From: DAISIL01 sp036822015
GTDB lineage: Bacteria > Bacteroidota > Bacteroidia > Cytophagales > Bernardetiaceae
DNA: 64,000 nucleotides
Direction: 5' to 3'
Assembly (NCBI GenBank): GCA_036822015.1
Contig: DAISIL010000008.1
Coordinates: 14,136 to 78,135 of the forward strand
Shown here: piece after piece, positions 52,072-59,961 of the stretch
Position numbering within the stretch: the stretch's first letter is position 1
How the letters are laid out: each line of letters begins with the position of its first letter
Notes under the pieces: model-generated
Database searches by the model: none
Told to the model about the DNA's origin: nothing
What the model saw: the letters and a program-made list of their open reading frames with translations, nothing else
Translations under genes and position numbers: made by a program

Positions 52072-52680
52072 ATGGCTTTTACACTGCCCGAATTACCCTA
52101 CGCTTTTGATGCGCTTGCGCCACACATAGATGCCCGTACCATGGAAATCCACCATGGCAAGCACCACGCCGGATACACCAACAACCTCAACGCAGCCATC
52201 GCAGGTACCGACCTCGAAGGCAAGAGCATCGAGGACATCCTGGCTAGCGTCAGCACGGCTGGTGCGGGTGTCCGCAACAACGGTGGCGGCTTCTACAACC
52301 ACGCGCTCTTTTGGGAAACCATGGCACCCAACGCTGGCGGCACACCCACAGGCGACCTCGGCGCAGCCATTGATGCCGCTTTTGGCTCTTATGACAAGTT
52401 CAAGGAGGCTTTTGCTGCCGCCGCCGCTACGCGCTTTGGCTCTGGATGGGCCTGGCTTTGTGTGGGAGCTGATGGCAAGCTCTTCGTTACCTCCACACCC
52501 AACCAGGATAACCCCTTGATGGACATCGCCGAACAAAAAGGTACGCCCATCCTCGGATTGGATGTCTGGGAACACGCCTACTACCTCAACTACCAAAACC
52601 GACGACCAGATTATATCTCTGCCTTCTGGAACGTGGTCAGTTGGGAAAAAGTAGCTGAAAAGTTTGCTGCTGCCAAATAA
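52072..52680 (+). CDS. Superoxide dismutase, Fe/Mn type
   Basis: A 202-residue Fe/Mn superoxide dismutase. Metal ligands: His27 in MEIHHGKHHAGY, His in GFYNHALFW, and Asp and His in LDVWEHAYYLNYQNRRPDY. The residues around the active site do not decide Fe or Mn by eye. It has no signal peptide and so is cytoplasmic. It follows the peroxiredoxin gene and ends with a strong terminator at 52703-52744. Confidence 0.97.
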   Translation: MAFTLPELPYAFDALAPHIDARTMEIHHGKHHAGYTNNLNAAIAGTDLEGKSIEDILASVSTAGAGVRNNGGGFYNHALFWETMAPNAGGTPTGDLGAAIDAAFGSYDKFKEAFAAAAATRFGSGWAWLCVGADGKLFVTSTPNQDNPLMDIAEQKGTPILGLDVWEHAYYLNYQNRRPDYISAFWNVVSWEKVAEKFAAAK

Positions 52681-52702
52681 AATCAGCCAAACACCAACTT
52701 AT

Positions 52703-52744
52703 CATCCCCCGTATGTCCTGTATGTACGGGGGATGTTTTTTTTT
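52703..52744 (+). terminator. Intrinsic terminator of the superoxide dismutase gene
   Basis: A perfect 11-bp stem CATCCCCCGTA/TACGGGGGATG with an 11-base loop and nine T residues. The opposite-strand LRR gene ends at 52743, inside the T-run. Confidence 0.95.
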
Positions 52745-54965
52745 AAAAACGAATCTCACAAAGGGGCAGACGTTCCCGAATCTTTTCTTTCTCTTCAGCA
52801 GAAAAATTATTTTTGAAAAGCGTTAATTTCTTTAAATTTTTTAGCTGTTCTCTTCCTAGCGGAAAAGTGGTTATTTGGTTATTTGAGGCATCTATGGAAG
52901 AGAGGTTGATAAGATTTCCAATTTGATGGGGCAGCTCTGTCAGCTGATTATTACTTACGCTAAGCGTAAGCAGATGTATCAAATCTCCAATTTGTGGTGG
53001 TAACTGCCTGATTTGATTGCGATTCAGATACAATATCTTTAAGTTTTTGAGTCCCGTAATCTGTGGGGATAAAGTAGTGAGTTGGTTATTATCCAGATAC
53101 AATCGGTTTAGTTGTTTCAATGACCAAATCTGTATTGGCAATGTCTTGAACTTATTATTACTGGCATAAAAGGTTTTTAAATTTTGGAGTTTTCCAATAT
53201 CCGGAGATAAAGTAGCGAGCGGATTTTCACTCAAAGAAAGTGCCTCTAGTTTTTGTAATTGCCAAAGTTGAGGCGGTAAGGCTGTAAGTTGGTTATAGGC
53301 CAGATAAAACTCTTTCAGGCTCTTTAAGCCTTTGATTTCCCTGGGTAACTGCTGTATTTGGTTAAAACTCAGGTTGAGTTCGGTGAGCCGTTCTAAGTCG
53401 CCGATCTGTGGGGGGAGGCTTTGTAGTTGATTGACAGCTAAATCAAGGATCGTTAGGTTTTTTAGCTTTCCGATCTCGGGCGGTAAACTGATGAGCTTAT
53501 TGCGGGTTAAGTCGAGTTCGGTGAGCCGCTCTAAGTCGCCGATTTGTGGGGGGAGTGTAGTGAGCTGATTGTTGTCATTTTTCCAGTCATAGCGGGCATT
53601 TTCTACACCACCTCTCAAACTAAGTTTTGTTAATTTTTTAAGTTTCCCGATGGATGCAGGAAGTGCCACGAGTAGGTTGCTGGTCAAGTCAAGGACGAGT
53701 AGCTCCTCCAAGTCCCCTATCTGTGTCGGTAAGTGGGTAAGTTTGTTGTAGCTTACATTAAGGAATTTTAACCGTTTAAGCGATTGAATTTGAGGAGGAA
53801 TGCTATCCATTTTATTCCTTTGTGCATCCAGGTACACCAAAGCCGACAGTGTCCCAACTTGTGGAGGCAAAGTAGTAAAGCGATTGTGGCTGATGTTTAG
53901 TGTTGTTAAATGTGTGAGTTTTTCAATCGCTGATGGCAGTGTGTCTAATTGCGCAGCCGTTAGGTCAAGTGTTGTCAAGTTCGTTAATTCGGTGATGGGT
54001 AAGGGTAGCGTCTGGATTGGATTGAGCGATAAGTAAAGGGTTTTTAAGTTTTTCAGTTCGCCAAGCCTTGTGGGAAGATCGGAAATATCGTTACCTACCA
54101 GATCAAGATGGTGTAGGTTGTTGAGTTGTCCTATCTGATCGGGGAGGTTTTTGAGTAAATTAGCTGCTAAACTAAGATATGTCAGATTTTTCAGCACACC
54201 AATCGTAGGGGGTAGGCTATCAAGTTGGCAACTTTGTAGCTGGAGGTTTTTGAGTTGTTGGAGGCGACTGATGGTAGGAGGGAGTTTTTTGATGTAGGTA
54301 CGGTTGAGGATCAAGACTTCTAGCTGGGGATGTTCCAGGATTTGGAGCGGAAAGCTATCAAGTTTAAGCCCCGTTAGATCAAGGGCTTTGATGCCGGAGT
54401 GAAGGCCTTCGATCTGAAAAGCAACAGGGTAGGTATTGCCTAAGGTATCCAGGAGAAAATCTTGTTCTCTCTCGTTTGCCAGGCGGGCAAAGCCATCTCC
54501 ATCCGACGAAAACTGCTGGGCTTTTTTCCAACGTCCTAATTTCTCTATTTCATCACCATTTTTATCGATAAAATAAAATTTTTCATCTTTGAAAGCTAAG
54601 GCAAACTTATTATCATAAAAGTAAAACGCATCAATGAGTTTGTTGGCTTTGTCAAGGTTGGTTTGTGCGCGTTCTTTTTGTTTTTCTACTTCGAGCAGTG
54701 CTTGACGGGCTGCCTCGGAGGCGCGTTCGGCGCGGGCTTTGAGGGCGTTGATGCTATCAAAGACAGCCAGGAATTTTCCACGGGCTATTTTGGCTTGCTC
54801 CGGACAGGCGATCATAGCCACACTGTACTTTTGGACAGCCAGCAAATATTCTTTTTGGCCAGAAAAGCGATCGCCCTCCGCCACCAGGCGATCAAAGGCA
54901 TCGCATTGCCCGTACCCATACATGCTGCCCCAAAAGCACCAGCAGAGGATTATTGCTTTTTTCAT
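52743..54965 (-). CDS. Exported leucine-rich repeat protein with about 22 repeats
   Basis: A 740-residue protein with a signal peptide (start MKKAIILCWCFWGSMYGYGQ at 54965, cleaved near Gln20). Residues 30-110 are helical, with a coiled-coil run EAARQALLEVEKQKERAQ. A WG-like pair follows (FYFIDKNGDEIEKLGRW). From about residue 175 come 22 LRR units of 23 residues with the consensus LPPQIGxLxxLxxLxLxxNxL. Between repeat 11 and 12 there is an insertion of about 13 residues (GVENARYDWKNDN). Units 12 and 14 are nearly identical at the DNA level over 42 bases, a sign of recent repeat duplication. Coding sequence is AT-richer than the surroundings (53101-53160 has 18 G or C in 60). Function unknown, probably protein binding outside the cytoplasm. 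Confidence 0.88.
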   Translation of the reverse strand: MKKAIILCWCFWGSMYGYGQCDAFDRLVAEGDRFSGQKEYLLAVQKYSVAMIACPEQAKIARGKFLAVFDSINALKARAERASEAARQALLEVEKQKERAQTNLDKANKLIDAFYFYDNKFALAFKDEKFYFIDKNGDEIEKLGRWKKAQQFSSDGDGFARLANEREQDFLLDTLGNTYPVAFQIEGLHSGIKALDLTGLKLDSFPLQILEHPQLEVLILNRTYIKKLPPTISRLQQLKNLQLQSCQLDSLPPTIGVLKNLTYLSLAANLLKNLPDQIGQLNNLHHLDLVGNDISDLPTRLGELKNLKTLYLSLNPIQTLPLPITELTNLTTLDLTAAQLDTLPSAIEKLTHLTTLNISHNRFTTLPPQVGTLSALVYLDAQRNKMDSIPPQIQSLKRLKFLNVSYNKLTHLPTQIGDLEELLVLDLTSNLLVALPASIGKLKKLTKLSLRGGVENARYDWKNDNNQLTTLPPQIGDLERLTELDLTRNKLISLPPEIGKLKNLTILDLAVNQLQSLPPQIGDLERLTELNLSFNQIQQLPREIKGLKSLKEFYLAYNQLTALPPQLWQLQKLEALSLSENPLATLSPDIGKLQNLKTFYASNNKFKTLPIQIWSLKQLNRLYLDNNQLTTLSPQITGLKNLKILYLNRNQIRQLPPQIGDLIHLLTLSVSNNQLTELPHQIGNLINLSSIDASNNQITTFPLGREQLKNLKKLTLFKNNFSAEEKEKIRERLPLCEIRF
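53376..53555 (-). repeat. Near-identical internal duplication in the LRR gene
   Basis: Bases 53376-53417 and 53514-53555 match at 40 of 42 positions, both mismatches being transitions. The offset is 138 bases, exactly two 23-residue repeats. Confidence 0.85.
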
Positions 54966-54979
54966 GGTGTCCAAAATAC

Positions 54980-55014
54980 AAAAAAAGCCGCTACGGAACA
55001 AGACCGCAGCGGCT
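54980..55014 (-). terminator. Intrinsic terminator of the CBS-domain gene
   Basis: On the minus strand an 11-bp stem with one wobble (AGCCGCTGCGG with CCGTAGCGGCT) and a 7-base loop is followed by seven T residues. It lies 31 bases after the CBS gene stop and separates it from the LRR gene. Confidence 0.9.
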
Positions 55015-55044
55015 AGTTTCTTTGTTTTGGGACAGTCTTTTGCG

Positions 55045-55461
55045 CTAGTACTGCTCCAGGAGATACTTGATGATGTCGGTTGTGGTTACGATACCAACGA
55101 GTTTCTCGCCATCCACGACGGGCAGGGCATGAAATTCCTCACTAGCGAATACCTCCGCAACGTCCTGGATTGTATCTTCGGCCTGGACGGTACGGGGGTT
55201 ATTGACCATGACTTGCTCAATGGTGAGCATATCAAAAATGGCTTCATCAGCCTCCTCCTGCCCCGCAAAGACACTTCCAAAACTCAAGCGAAGAATATCG
55301 GTACGGCTCAAAATGCCCACCAGTTTGTCTCCACTCACGACGGGCAGATGTCGGATGTTGTTCTCTTGCAGGCGATCGCGTACCTGGCGTAGGTCTTCAT
55401 GGATGCCTACCGTGTGGACGTTAGCGGTCATGATCTTGGATACTTTTTCGCGTTTTTTCAT
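55045..55461 (-). CDS. Two-CBS-domain protein
   Basis: A 138-residue protein that is nothing but a tandem CBS pair. CBS1 runs from about residue 8 (IMTANVHTVGIHEDLRQVRDRLQ) to LVGILSRTDIL. CBS2 runs from VMVNNPRTVQAEDTIQDVAEVF to LVGIVTTTDIIKYL. Such pairs form a Bateman module that binds adenine nucleotides and acts as an energy sensor for a partner. The partner is not fused and none is adjacent. It follows menC on the same strand with a 74-base gap and has its own terminator. Confidence 0.95.
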   Translation of the reverse strand: MKKREKVSKIMTANVHTVGIHEDLRQVRDRLQENNIRHLPVVSGDKLVGILSRTDILRLSFGSVFAGQEEADEAIFDMLTIEQVMVNNPRTVQAEDTIQDVAEVFASEEFHALPVVDGEKLVGIVTTTDIIKYLLEQY

Positions 55462-55535
55462 GGGTTCAAAGACGTTTTTTGTGGTGTGTTGTCAGCAAAA
55501 GTAGCCCAACGCCCTTGCCCACCCGATGACCAGGA

Positions 55536-56618
55536 TCATCCCAAAAAGAGACTTTCCACAGCCTGGCTACTATCCCATGCCCGCTCGGGCAAGTAACGGA
55601 TGTATCCCGAGGCTACCTCCAAAGGCGACGGAATGTTGTTGTGGTAGAGCTGCCCGGTGCCGAGTCCCTGATGTGCCTGGGGGGCATATTGTGCCACGAA
55701 CTGGGCAATGGCATTCAGTCCGATATTGGACTCTAAGGCAGAGGTAATCCACCAGCCTATTTGGCGTTCTTCGGCTAGGCGTATCCAGTCTGCGGTAGCT
55801 GCAAGCCCACCCAAAAGTGTCGGCTTGAGGACGATATACGCGGGTTGTATCTGATCCAGGAGCGCGGCACGGTCGGTGGTCGTATGACAGCCGATCAGTT
55901 CCTCGTCCAGGGCAATGGGCAGGGGTGAGTTTTGACAAAGCGCGTACATCTGCTCGGGTGTGCCGGCAGCGATGGGCTGCTCAATGGAGTGCAACTCGAG
56001 GGCGTGGAGGCGTTCGAGTTTTTGCGGGGCCTGCTCGGGAGAAAAAGCCCCATTGGCATCGACGCGCAGGATGAGGTCTCGGGACGAAAAACGCCGCCGA
56101 AGATCCGCCAAAAGCGCATATTCACTATCGAAGTTCAAGGCACCAATTTTGAGTTTGAGACAGCGATAGCCCTCGTTTAATTTTTGTTCGATTTGCTTAG
56201 CCATAAAATCCAGGTCTCCCATCCAGATTAGTCCGTTGATGGGGATGGAGGTACGGCCAGCCGCAAAATCATTGGCGTAAATTAGTCGTCGTCCACCCTG
56301 TGCCAGATCGCGGAGGGCTACCTCAAAGGCGAAGCGAAGGCTCGGCAACTGGTGTGGGATCACGGTCGGGATGTCTGCGATCGAAAAGTTTTCCTCCGCA
56401 AACAAGCGACAGGTCATCTCGGCCTGCGCAGCAAAATCCGGATGGGCATCCAGACTCAAACCCGCCAAAGGAGCCGCCTCTCCGATACCCACCCGCTCAG
56501 GGGCTTTTGGGTCGAAGAGGCGAACGTAGTGTGCGGTATGCGTGGTAAGCGTACCTCGAGAGGTACCGGCTACGAAGCGAAATTGCAGCGTATGGGCGTG
56601 TAAAGAAGCGTGATACAT
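55536..56618 (-). CDS. menC: o-Succinylbenzoate synthase
   Basis: A 360-residue enolase-superfamily enzyme of menaquinone synthesis. The catalytic lysines KxK are Lys155 and Lys157 in CLKLKIGAL. Metal ligands are Asp187 in RVDANGAFSP, Glu213 in SIEQPIAAGT and Asp238 in ALDEELIG. Lys265 is in VLKPTLLGG. The C-terminal SALESNIGLNAIAQ is typical of MenC. The superfamily is secure; a dipeptide epimerase is a less likely alternative because the ESNIGL and GIGEAAPLAGLS motifs fit MenC. No other men genes are beside it. It ends 74 bases before the CBS gene and begins 34 bases after the small HTH gene on the same strand. Confidence 0.92.
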   Translation of the reverse strand: MYHASLHAHTLQFRFVAGTSRGTLTTHTAHYVRLFDPKAPERVGIGEAAPLAGLSLDAHPDFAAQAEMTCRLFAEENFSIADIPTVIPHQLPSLRFAFEVALRDLAQGGRRLIYANDFAAGRTSIPINGLIWMGDLDFMAKQIEQKLNEGYRCLKLKIGALNFDSEYALLADLRRRFSSRDLILRVDANGAFSPEQAPQKLERLHALELHSIEQPIAAGTPEQMYALCQNSPLPIALDEELIGCHTTTDRAALLDQIQPAYIVLKPTLLGGLAATADWIRLAEERQIGWWITSALESNIGLNAIAQFVAQYAPQAHQGLGTGQLYHNNIPSPLEVASGYIRYLPERAWDSSQAVESLFLG

Positions 56619-56652
56619 GGACGATTAACAAGCCATCTGGGAGAGATGTTTA

Positions 56653-56844
56653 TCAACGCTCCCGCAGGTACTTGGCCGACAGGTGAGATCGGTTTTTGGC
56701 ATTGTATAAGTCCATCAGGCGATTAATATGCTTAAAAACAGCACTCTCACTCTTGCCAAGCATGCGAGCAATCTCTTTGGTCTCTAGTCCAGCACAAACA
56801 AAAGTCATGACTTGGTGGTCTCGGGCAGAAAGGTTAATACACAT
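56653..56844 (-). CDS. Stand-alone LuxR/GerE-type helix-turn-helix protein
   Basis: A 63-residue protein containing only a GerE-type DNA-binding domain. LSARDHQVMTFVCAGLETKEIARMLGKS (residues 5-32) is the canonical first three helices; SESAVFKHINRLMDLYNAKNRSHL (32-55) includes the recognition helix with its usual V/H-x-x-N/K. There is no receiver or sensor domain. Small lone GerE proteins, such as GerE itself, act as regulators. A 28-bp near-perfect palindrome lies 14 bases upstream of the start, suggesting autoregulation or leader folding. It could also control the divergent histidine kinase gene at 56966 or the downstream menC. Confidence 0.85.
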   Translation of the reverse strand: MCINLSARDHQVMTFVCAGLETKEIARMLGKSESAVFKHINRLMDLYNAKNRSHLSAKYLRER

Positions 56845-56858
56845 GATTGCTTGTTTTA

Positions 56859-56886
56859 GTGTTAAATCTTAGGCAAGATTAAACAC
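56859..56886. promoter_or_regulatory. 28-bp near-perfect palindrome upstream of the lone HTH gene
   Basis: GTGTTAAATCTT and AAGATTAAACAC pair at 11 of 12 positions around AGGC. It is located 14 bases upstream of the HTH gene start and 79 bases from the divergent kinase start. LuxR-type dimers bind palindromes of about this length. It could alternatively form an RNA hairpin in the HTH gene leader; no T-run follows, so it is not a terminator. Confidence 0.6.
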
Positions 56887-56965
56887 CTCAGAAGAGGATC
56901 GCAACGGAGATTGCGCCAACGGACAGGATGCGCCCGCGAACAGACATATTTTTTTATCTTGCTGG

Positions 56966-58150
56966 ATGATTCGTCTTTTTCAACACCAACAGCGATGGCG
57001 CATTGCCTTGCTTCTCGGGGTCAGTTTGGCGGGCGTGGCTTCGTTGTTTTACACCAACTGGCTCGCCCAACAACTGGCCCAACGGGAGGAGCGACAGATG
57101 GACATTTACGTCAAAGCCCAAAAAAGTATCTTGCAGGAGGATGGCAGCTTGATCTTTTTGGTCAATGAGATTGTTCAAAACAACAGTTCTATTCCGATCA
57201 TCGTCGTTCGTCAGGATTCGGTGGCTACCCGCATCCTTGATACCCGCAACGTAAATATTCCCGAGGGATTGGATAGCTTAGGACGATACCAGTATCTGCA
57301 ATCCCGCTTGCGCTTGATGCAAGCCAAATATGCGCCCATTGCGCTCAAAGCCGATGGTTTTGCGTATCTGTTTTATTACACCAACTCACCCCTGATCGGC
57401 AACTTGCAGTATTTTCCGTTGGTACAAATAGCCGTTGTGCTGATCTTCGGCGTTTTGGGTTATTTGGTGTTTTCCTCTACGCGGGAGGCCGAGCAAAACC
57501 GCCTATGGGCGGGGCTAGCCAAAGAAACAGCCCACCAACTGGGTACACCGATCTCGGGACTGCTGGCCTGGGTCGATTTGCTGCGTACCGATGAAAACCT
57601 CGATCAAGACATCGTCGATGAACTCGAAAAAGACGTAAACCGCCTTAGCATCATCACTGAACGCTTTTCGAGCATCGGCTCCGAACCCCAACTTGACCGC
57701 CAAGATGTGGGGCAGGTGTTGTGCCAAACGGTGAGCTACCTCGAGCGGCGGGTATCCAAACACGTCCAAATCCAGGTGGACATCCAGGGAACAAAACCCA
57801 TCGAAGCCCCCCTCAACGAAGGGCTGTTTGCGTGGGTGATCGAAAACTTAGTCAAAAACGCCGTCGATGCCATGAGCGGACGGGGAGCAATCAAGATACG
57901 GCTCCACCAGGAGCGCGATCATGTCGTTGTCTCGGTGAAGGATCAAGGAAAAGGCATCAGCGAAAAGCACCTACGCCGCATCTTCGATCCCGGGTTCAGT
58001 ACCAAAAAAAGCTACGCGGCCAAGCGGCGCGGATGGGGCCTGGGCTTAACCCTCGTCAAGCGCATCGTCGAAAACTACCACAGAGGCAAGATCAGCGTCA
58101 AGTCAGAACTTCACGTAGGGACGACCTTCAAAATACGCCTACCTCACTAA
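56966..58150 (+). CDS. Membrane sensor histidine kinase
   Basis: A 394-residue sensor kinase. Membrane helices at about residues 12-30 and 150-170 enclose a periplasmic sensor domain of about 120 residues with no recognised fold. The H-box is AKETAHQLGTPISGLLAW with the phosphoacceptor His190. The ATPase part has the N-box WVIENLVKNAVDAM, G1 VKDQGKGIS, an F-box region FDPGFSTKK and G2 GWGLGLTLVKRIVENYH. No response regulator gene lies beside it. It starts 121 bases from the divergent lone HTH gene. The 3' end is 7 bases from the tRNA-Arg gene on the opposite strand. Confidence 0.95.
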   Translation: MIRLFQHQQRWRIALLLGVSLAGVASLFYTNWLAQQLAQREERQMDIYVKAQKSILQEDGSLIFLVNEIVQNNSSIPIIVVRQDSVATRILDTRNVNIPEGLDSLGRYQYLQSRLRLMQAKYAPIALKADGFAYLFYYTNSPLIGNLQYFPLVQIAVVLIFGVLGYLVFSSTREAEQNRLWAGLAKETAHQLGTPISGLLAWVDLLRTDENLDQDIVDELEKDVNRLSIITERFSSIGSEPQLDRQDVGQVLCQTVSYLERRVSKHVQIQVDIQGTKPIEAPLNEGLFAWVIENLVKNAVDAMSGRGAIKIRLHQERDHVVVSVKDQGKGISEKHLRRIFDPGFSTKKSYAAKRRGWGLGLTLVKRIVENYHRGKISVKSELHVGTTFKIRLPH

Positions 58151-58157
58151 GCCTTTG

Positions 58158-58231
58158 TAGCCCCAGCAGGACTCGAACCTGCAACCTACGCTTTAGAAGA
58201 GCGTTGCTCTATCCGGTTGAGCTATGGAGCC
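58158..58231 (-). tRNA. tRNA-Arg, anticodon TCT
   Basis: A 74-base cloverleaf on the minus strand. The acceptor stem GGCTCCA/TGGGGCT contains two G-T pairs. The D arm is GCTC...GAGC. The anticodon stem ACGCT/AGCGT holds the loop CTTCTAA (anticodon TCT, decoding AGA). The T arm is GCAGG-TTCGAGT-CCTGC. The discriminator is A, and the 3' CCA is not encoded. A TATCTTTG element is 15 bases upstream. It sits convergent to the kinase gene and divergent from tdk. Confidence 0.95.
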
Positions 58232-58246
58232 AAAAAAAATCAGCGG

Positions 58247-58254
58247 CAAAGATA
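58247..58254 (-). promoter_or_regulatory. Candidate -7 element of tRNA-Arg
   Basis: TATCTTTG on the minus strand fits TAnnTTTG exactly and lies 15 bases before the tRNA 5' end. A TTTG at 58282-58279 is 24 bases further up, just outside the usual spacing. Confidence 0.5.
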
Positions 58255-58300
58255 CAAACAAAGATTTGGAAAAAAAGCCAAAACTGACGTAGTTTGGAGG

Positions 58301-58936
58301 ATGTTTGTTGAACCTCTCCTCAATCGCCGTCCTGGTTCACCGCCCCAGGGATGGATCGAAGTCATCTGCGGGTCTATGTTTTCGGGCAAAACCGAAGAAC
58401 TGATACGGCGTATCAATCGGGTCTTGATCGCTGGGCGAGCGGTGCAGGTCATCAAGCCAGCCATCGACACCCGCTACCATCCCGAACGGGTGGTTTCGCA
58501 CCAGCACAACCACTTTACGGCTATCCCCGTCGAGCGGGCAACCGATATTTTGCCACTCGCCAAAGGCTTTGATACCCTGGCCATCGACGAGGGACAGTTT
58601 TTTGACGATGCCCTCCCCGACATCTGTAACCAACTGGCCAATCGGGGCATACGGGTCATTGTCGCCGGGCTAGACAAAGACTACGAAGGGCAACCCTTCC
58701 CGCCCATGCCCGCCTTGATGAGCATTGCCGAGTTTGTAACGAAGGTACACGCCGTTTGTGTGCATTGCGGAAGCATCGCAGCCTTCTCGCACCGCCTTTC
58801 CTCCGAGTCTGATCCTATTTTGTTGGGGGCCCAACACCAGTACGAGCCCCTCTGCCGGATGTGCTATCAGCAAGCCCGAGAGACAAAACCCAACGAAAAA
58901 GCCACCTACAAGGAACATCCGTTCACAACCCAATAG
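58301..58936 (+). CDS. tdk: Thymidine kinase, type II
   Basis: A 211-residue kinase of the TK1-like (type II) group. I start it at 58301 (MFVEPLLNRRPGSPPQGWIE), since the longer frame from 58217 would run into the tRNA gene on the other strand. The P-loop is ICGSMFSGKTEELI at about residues 22-35 and the Mg/catalytic DEGQFFDD follows near 95. The lasso domain has zinc-binding pairs CVHC and CRMC near residues 154-157 and 188-191. It salvages thymidine to dTMP. A GGAGG sits directly against the ATG, too close for a good Shine-Dalgarno. Its last 14 bases overlap the convergent PorP/SprF gene. Confidence 0.97.
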   Translation: MFVEPLLNRRPGSPPQGWIEVICGSMFSGKTEELIRRINRVLIAGRAVQVIKPAIDTRYHPERVVSHQHNHFTAIPVERATDILPLAKGFDTLAIDEGQFFDDALPDICNQLANRGIRVIVAGLDKDYEGQPFPPMPALMSIAEFVTKVHAVCVHCGSIAAFSHRLSSESDPILLGAQHQYEPLCRMCYQQARETKPNEKATYKEHPFTTQ

Positions 58937-59906
58937 GACAAAGAATATCGTGTGTCCCGATACGTCCGGTACGGTTGTATTTGGGTGCAATGACCAGAGA
59001 AAGCTCGAAGGAGTTTCCGGCATCGGCATAGTTACCAATATTGACTTCGTAAGAAAAAGCAAAAGAACTAAGCCCACCCAAACGCACCCCTAGTGTCAGG
59101 GCTAAGGCATCTTGATTTGTTGCATTTTCTACACCCCCAGAAAGTGGCGGCAGACCCCGATACCACAAACCACCAAAAAAATACTGATTATCGAAATTAG
59201 TACCGATGTCCATCTGGTAGAAACTGTTCTGATACCGGAACAAAAGAGCAGGAGCCAGGTACTGCTCGGGCAAAATTTCGGTTTTGTAGCCCGCCTGCAA
59301 GAGGAGTGCGCGTTCGAGCTGGTTGAGGGTCGTCCCGAAGGCGTTGCGCTTGGGTTTGGTGAGGTTACGTAAGGCTACCCCCGCGTAAAAGGCTTTATTG
59401 TAGATCGTTAGCCCGGCATTGAGATCAAGGTAGCTGTTGCGCTCCTGCGGGAGGTTGATCTCCTGGGTAGGATCGCCGGAGAGGAGCGCGTCCTCAAAGG
59501 TGAGTTGATCGGTGTCTAAGCCGCCATTGACATACGTAACTTCAAGCCCACCGCCAATGATCCAACGGCGGTTGAGATAGATGCGCTGCCCGTAGGCCAG
59601 TCGTGCGGCGGTGCTTTGCCAGGGAAGATCACCCCCAAAACTGGTGCGCAAAACCTGTACACCCAAGCCGCCGTCAAAAGTGATAAAGTTGTACTCAAAA
59701 CTAGCCAACTGCCGATTAGGGGTCGCGCCTATGGCGTTCCATTGGCTGCGGTGATGAAACACGGCCCTGTAATGCGGGGTCGTTCCCACAAAAGCGGGAT
59801 TGAGGTAAGCCGGTGTAAGGTAAAATTGTGCCAAGTTGAGATCATCCTGCCCCAGCAGCGGAGCAGCGGTAAGGCAACAAACCAAAAAAGCCAATAGATA
59901 GCGCAT
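58923..59906 (-). CDS. PorP/SprF family type IX secretion membrane protein
   Basis: A 327-residue outer membrane protein, with signal peptide MRYLLAFLVCCLTAAPLLGQ (start at 59906; an ATG six codons before also fits). The mature protein opens with DLNLAQFYLTPAYLNPAFVGTTP, the PorP/SprF family signature, and continues as beta strands with aromatic-rich GGGLEVTYVNGG and FSYEVNIGNYADAGNSFELSLV near the end. Family members help deliver or anchor type IX secreted proteins at the surface. The gene stands apart from the other T9SS-related genes here. Specificity for a cargo cannot be told. Confidence 0.9.
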   Translation of the reverse strand: MRYLLAFLVCCLTAAPLLGQDDLNLAQFYLTPAYLNPAFVGTTPHYRAVFHHRSQWNAIGATPNRQLASFEYNFITFDGGLGVQVLRTSFGGDLPWQSTAARLAYGQRIYLNRRWIIGGGLEVTYVNGGLDTDQLTFEDALLSGDPTQEINLPQERNSYLDLNAGLTIYNKAFYAGVALRNLTKPKRNAFGTTLNQLERALLLQAGYKTEILPEQYLAPALLFRYQNSFYQMDIGTNFDNQYFFGGLWYRGLPPLSGGVENATNQDALALTLGVRLGGLSSFAFSYEVNIGNYADAGNSFELSLVIAPKYNRTGRIGTHDILCPIGL

Positions 59907-59961
59907 AGCAGGTCGTTTAAACAAAAATAAAGAAAAGCAAGACCTTTGCCAAAAGGCAGAG

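Noticed and set aside
53376..53555. CRISPR-like or mobile repeat
   Set aside because: The repeated DNA is in frame inside leucine-rich repeats and its period equals two repeat units, so it is protein repeat duplication.
58294..58300. Shine-Dalgarno GGAGG for tdk
   Set aside because: It touches the ATG with no spacer, and Bacteroidota rarely use Shine-Dalgarno sites.
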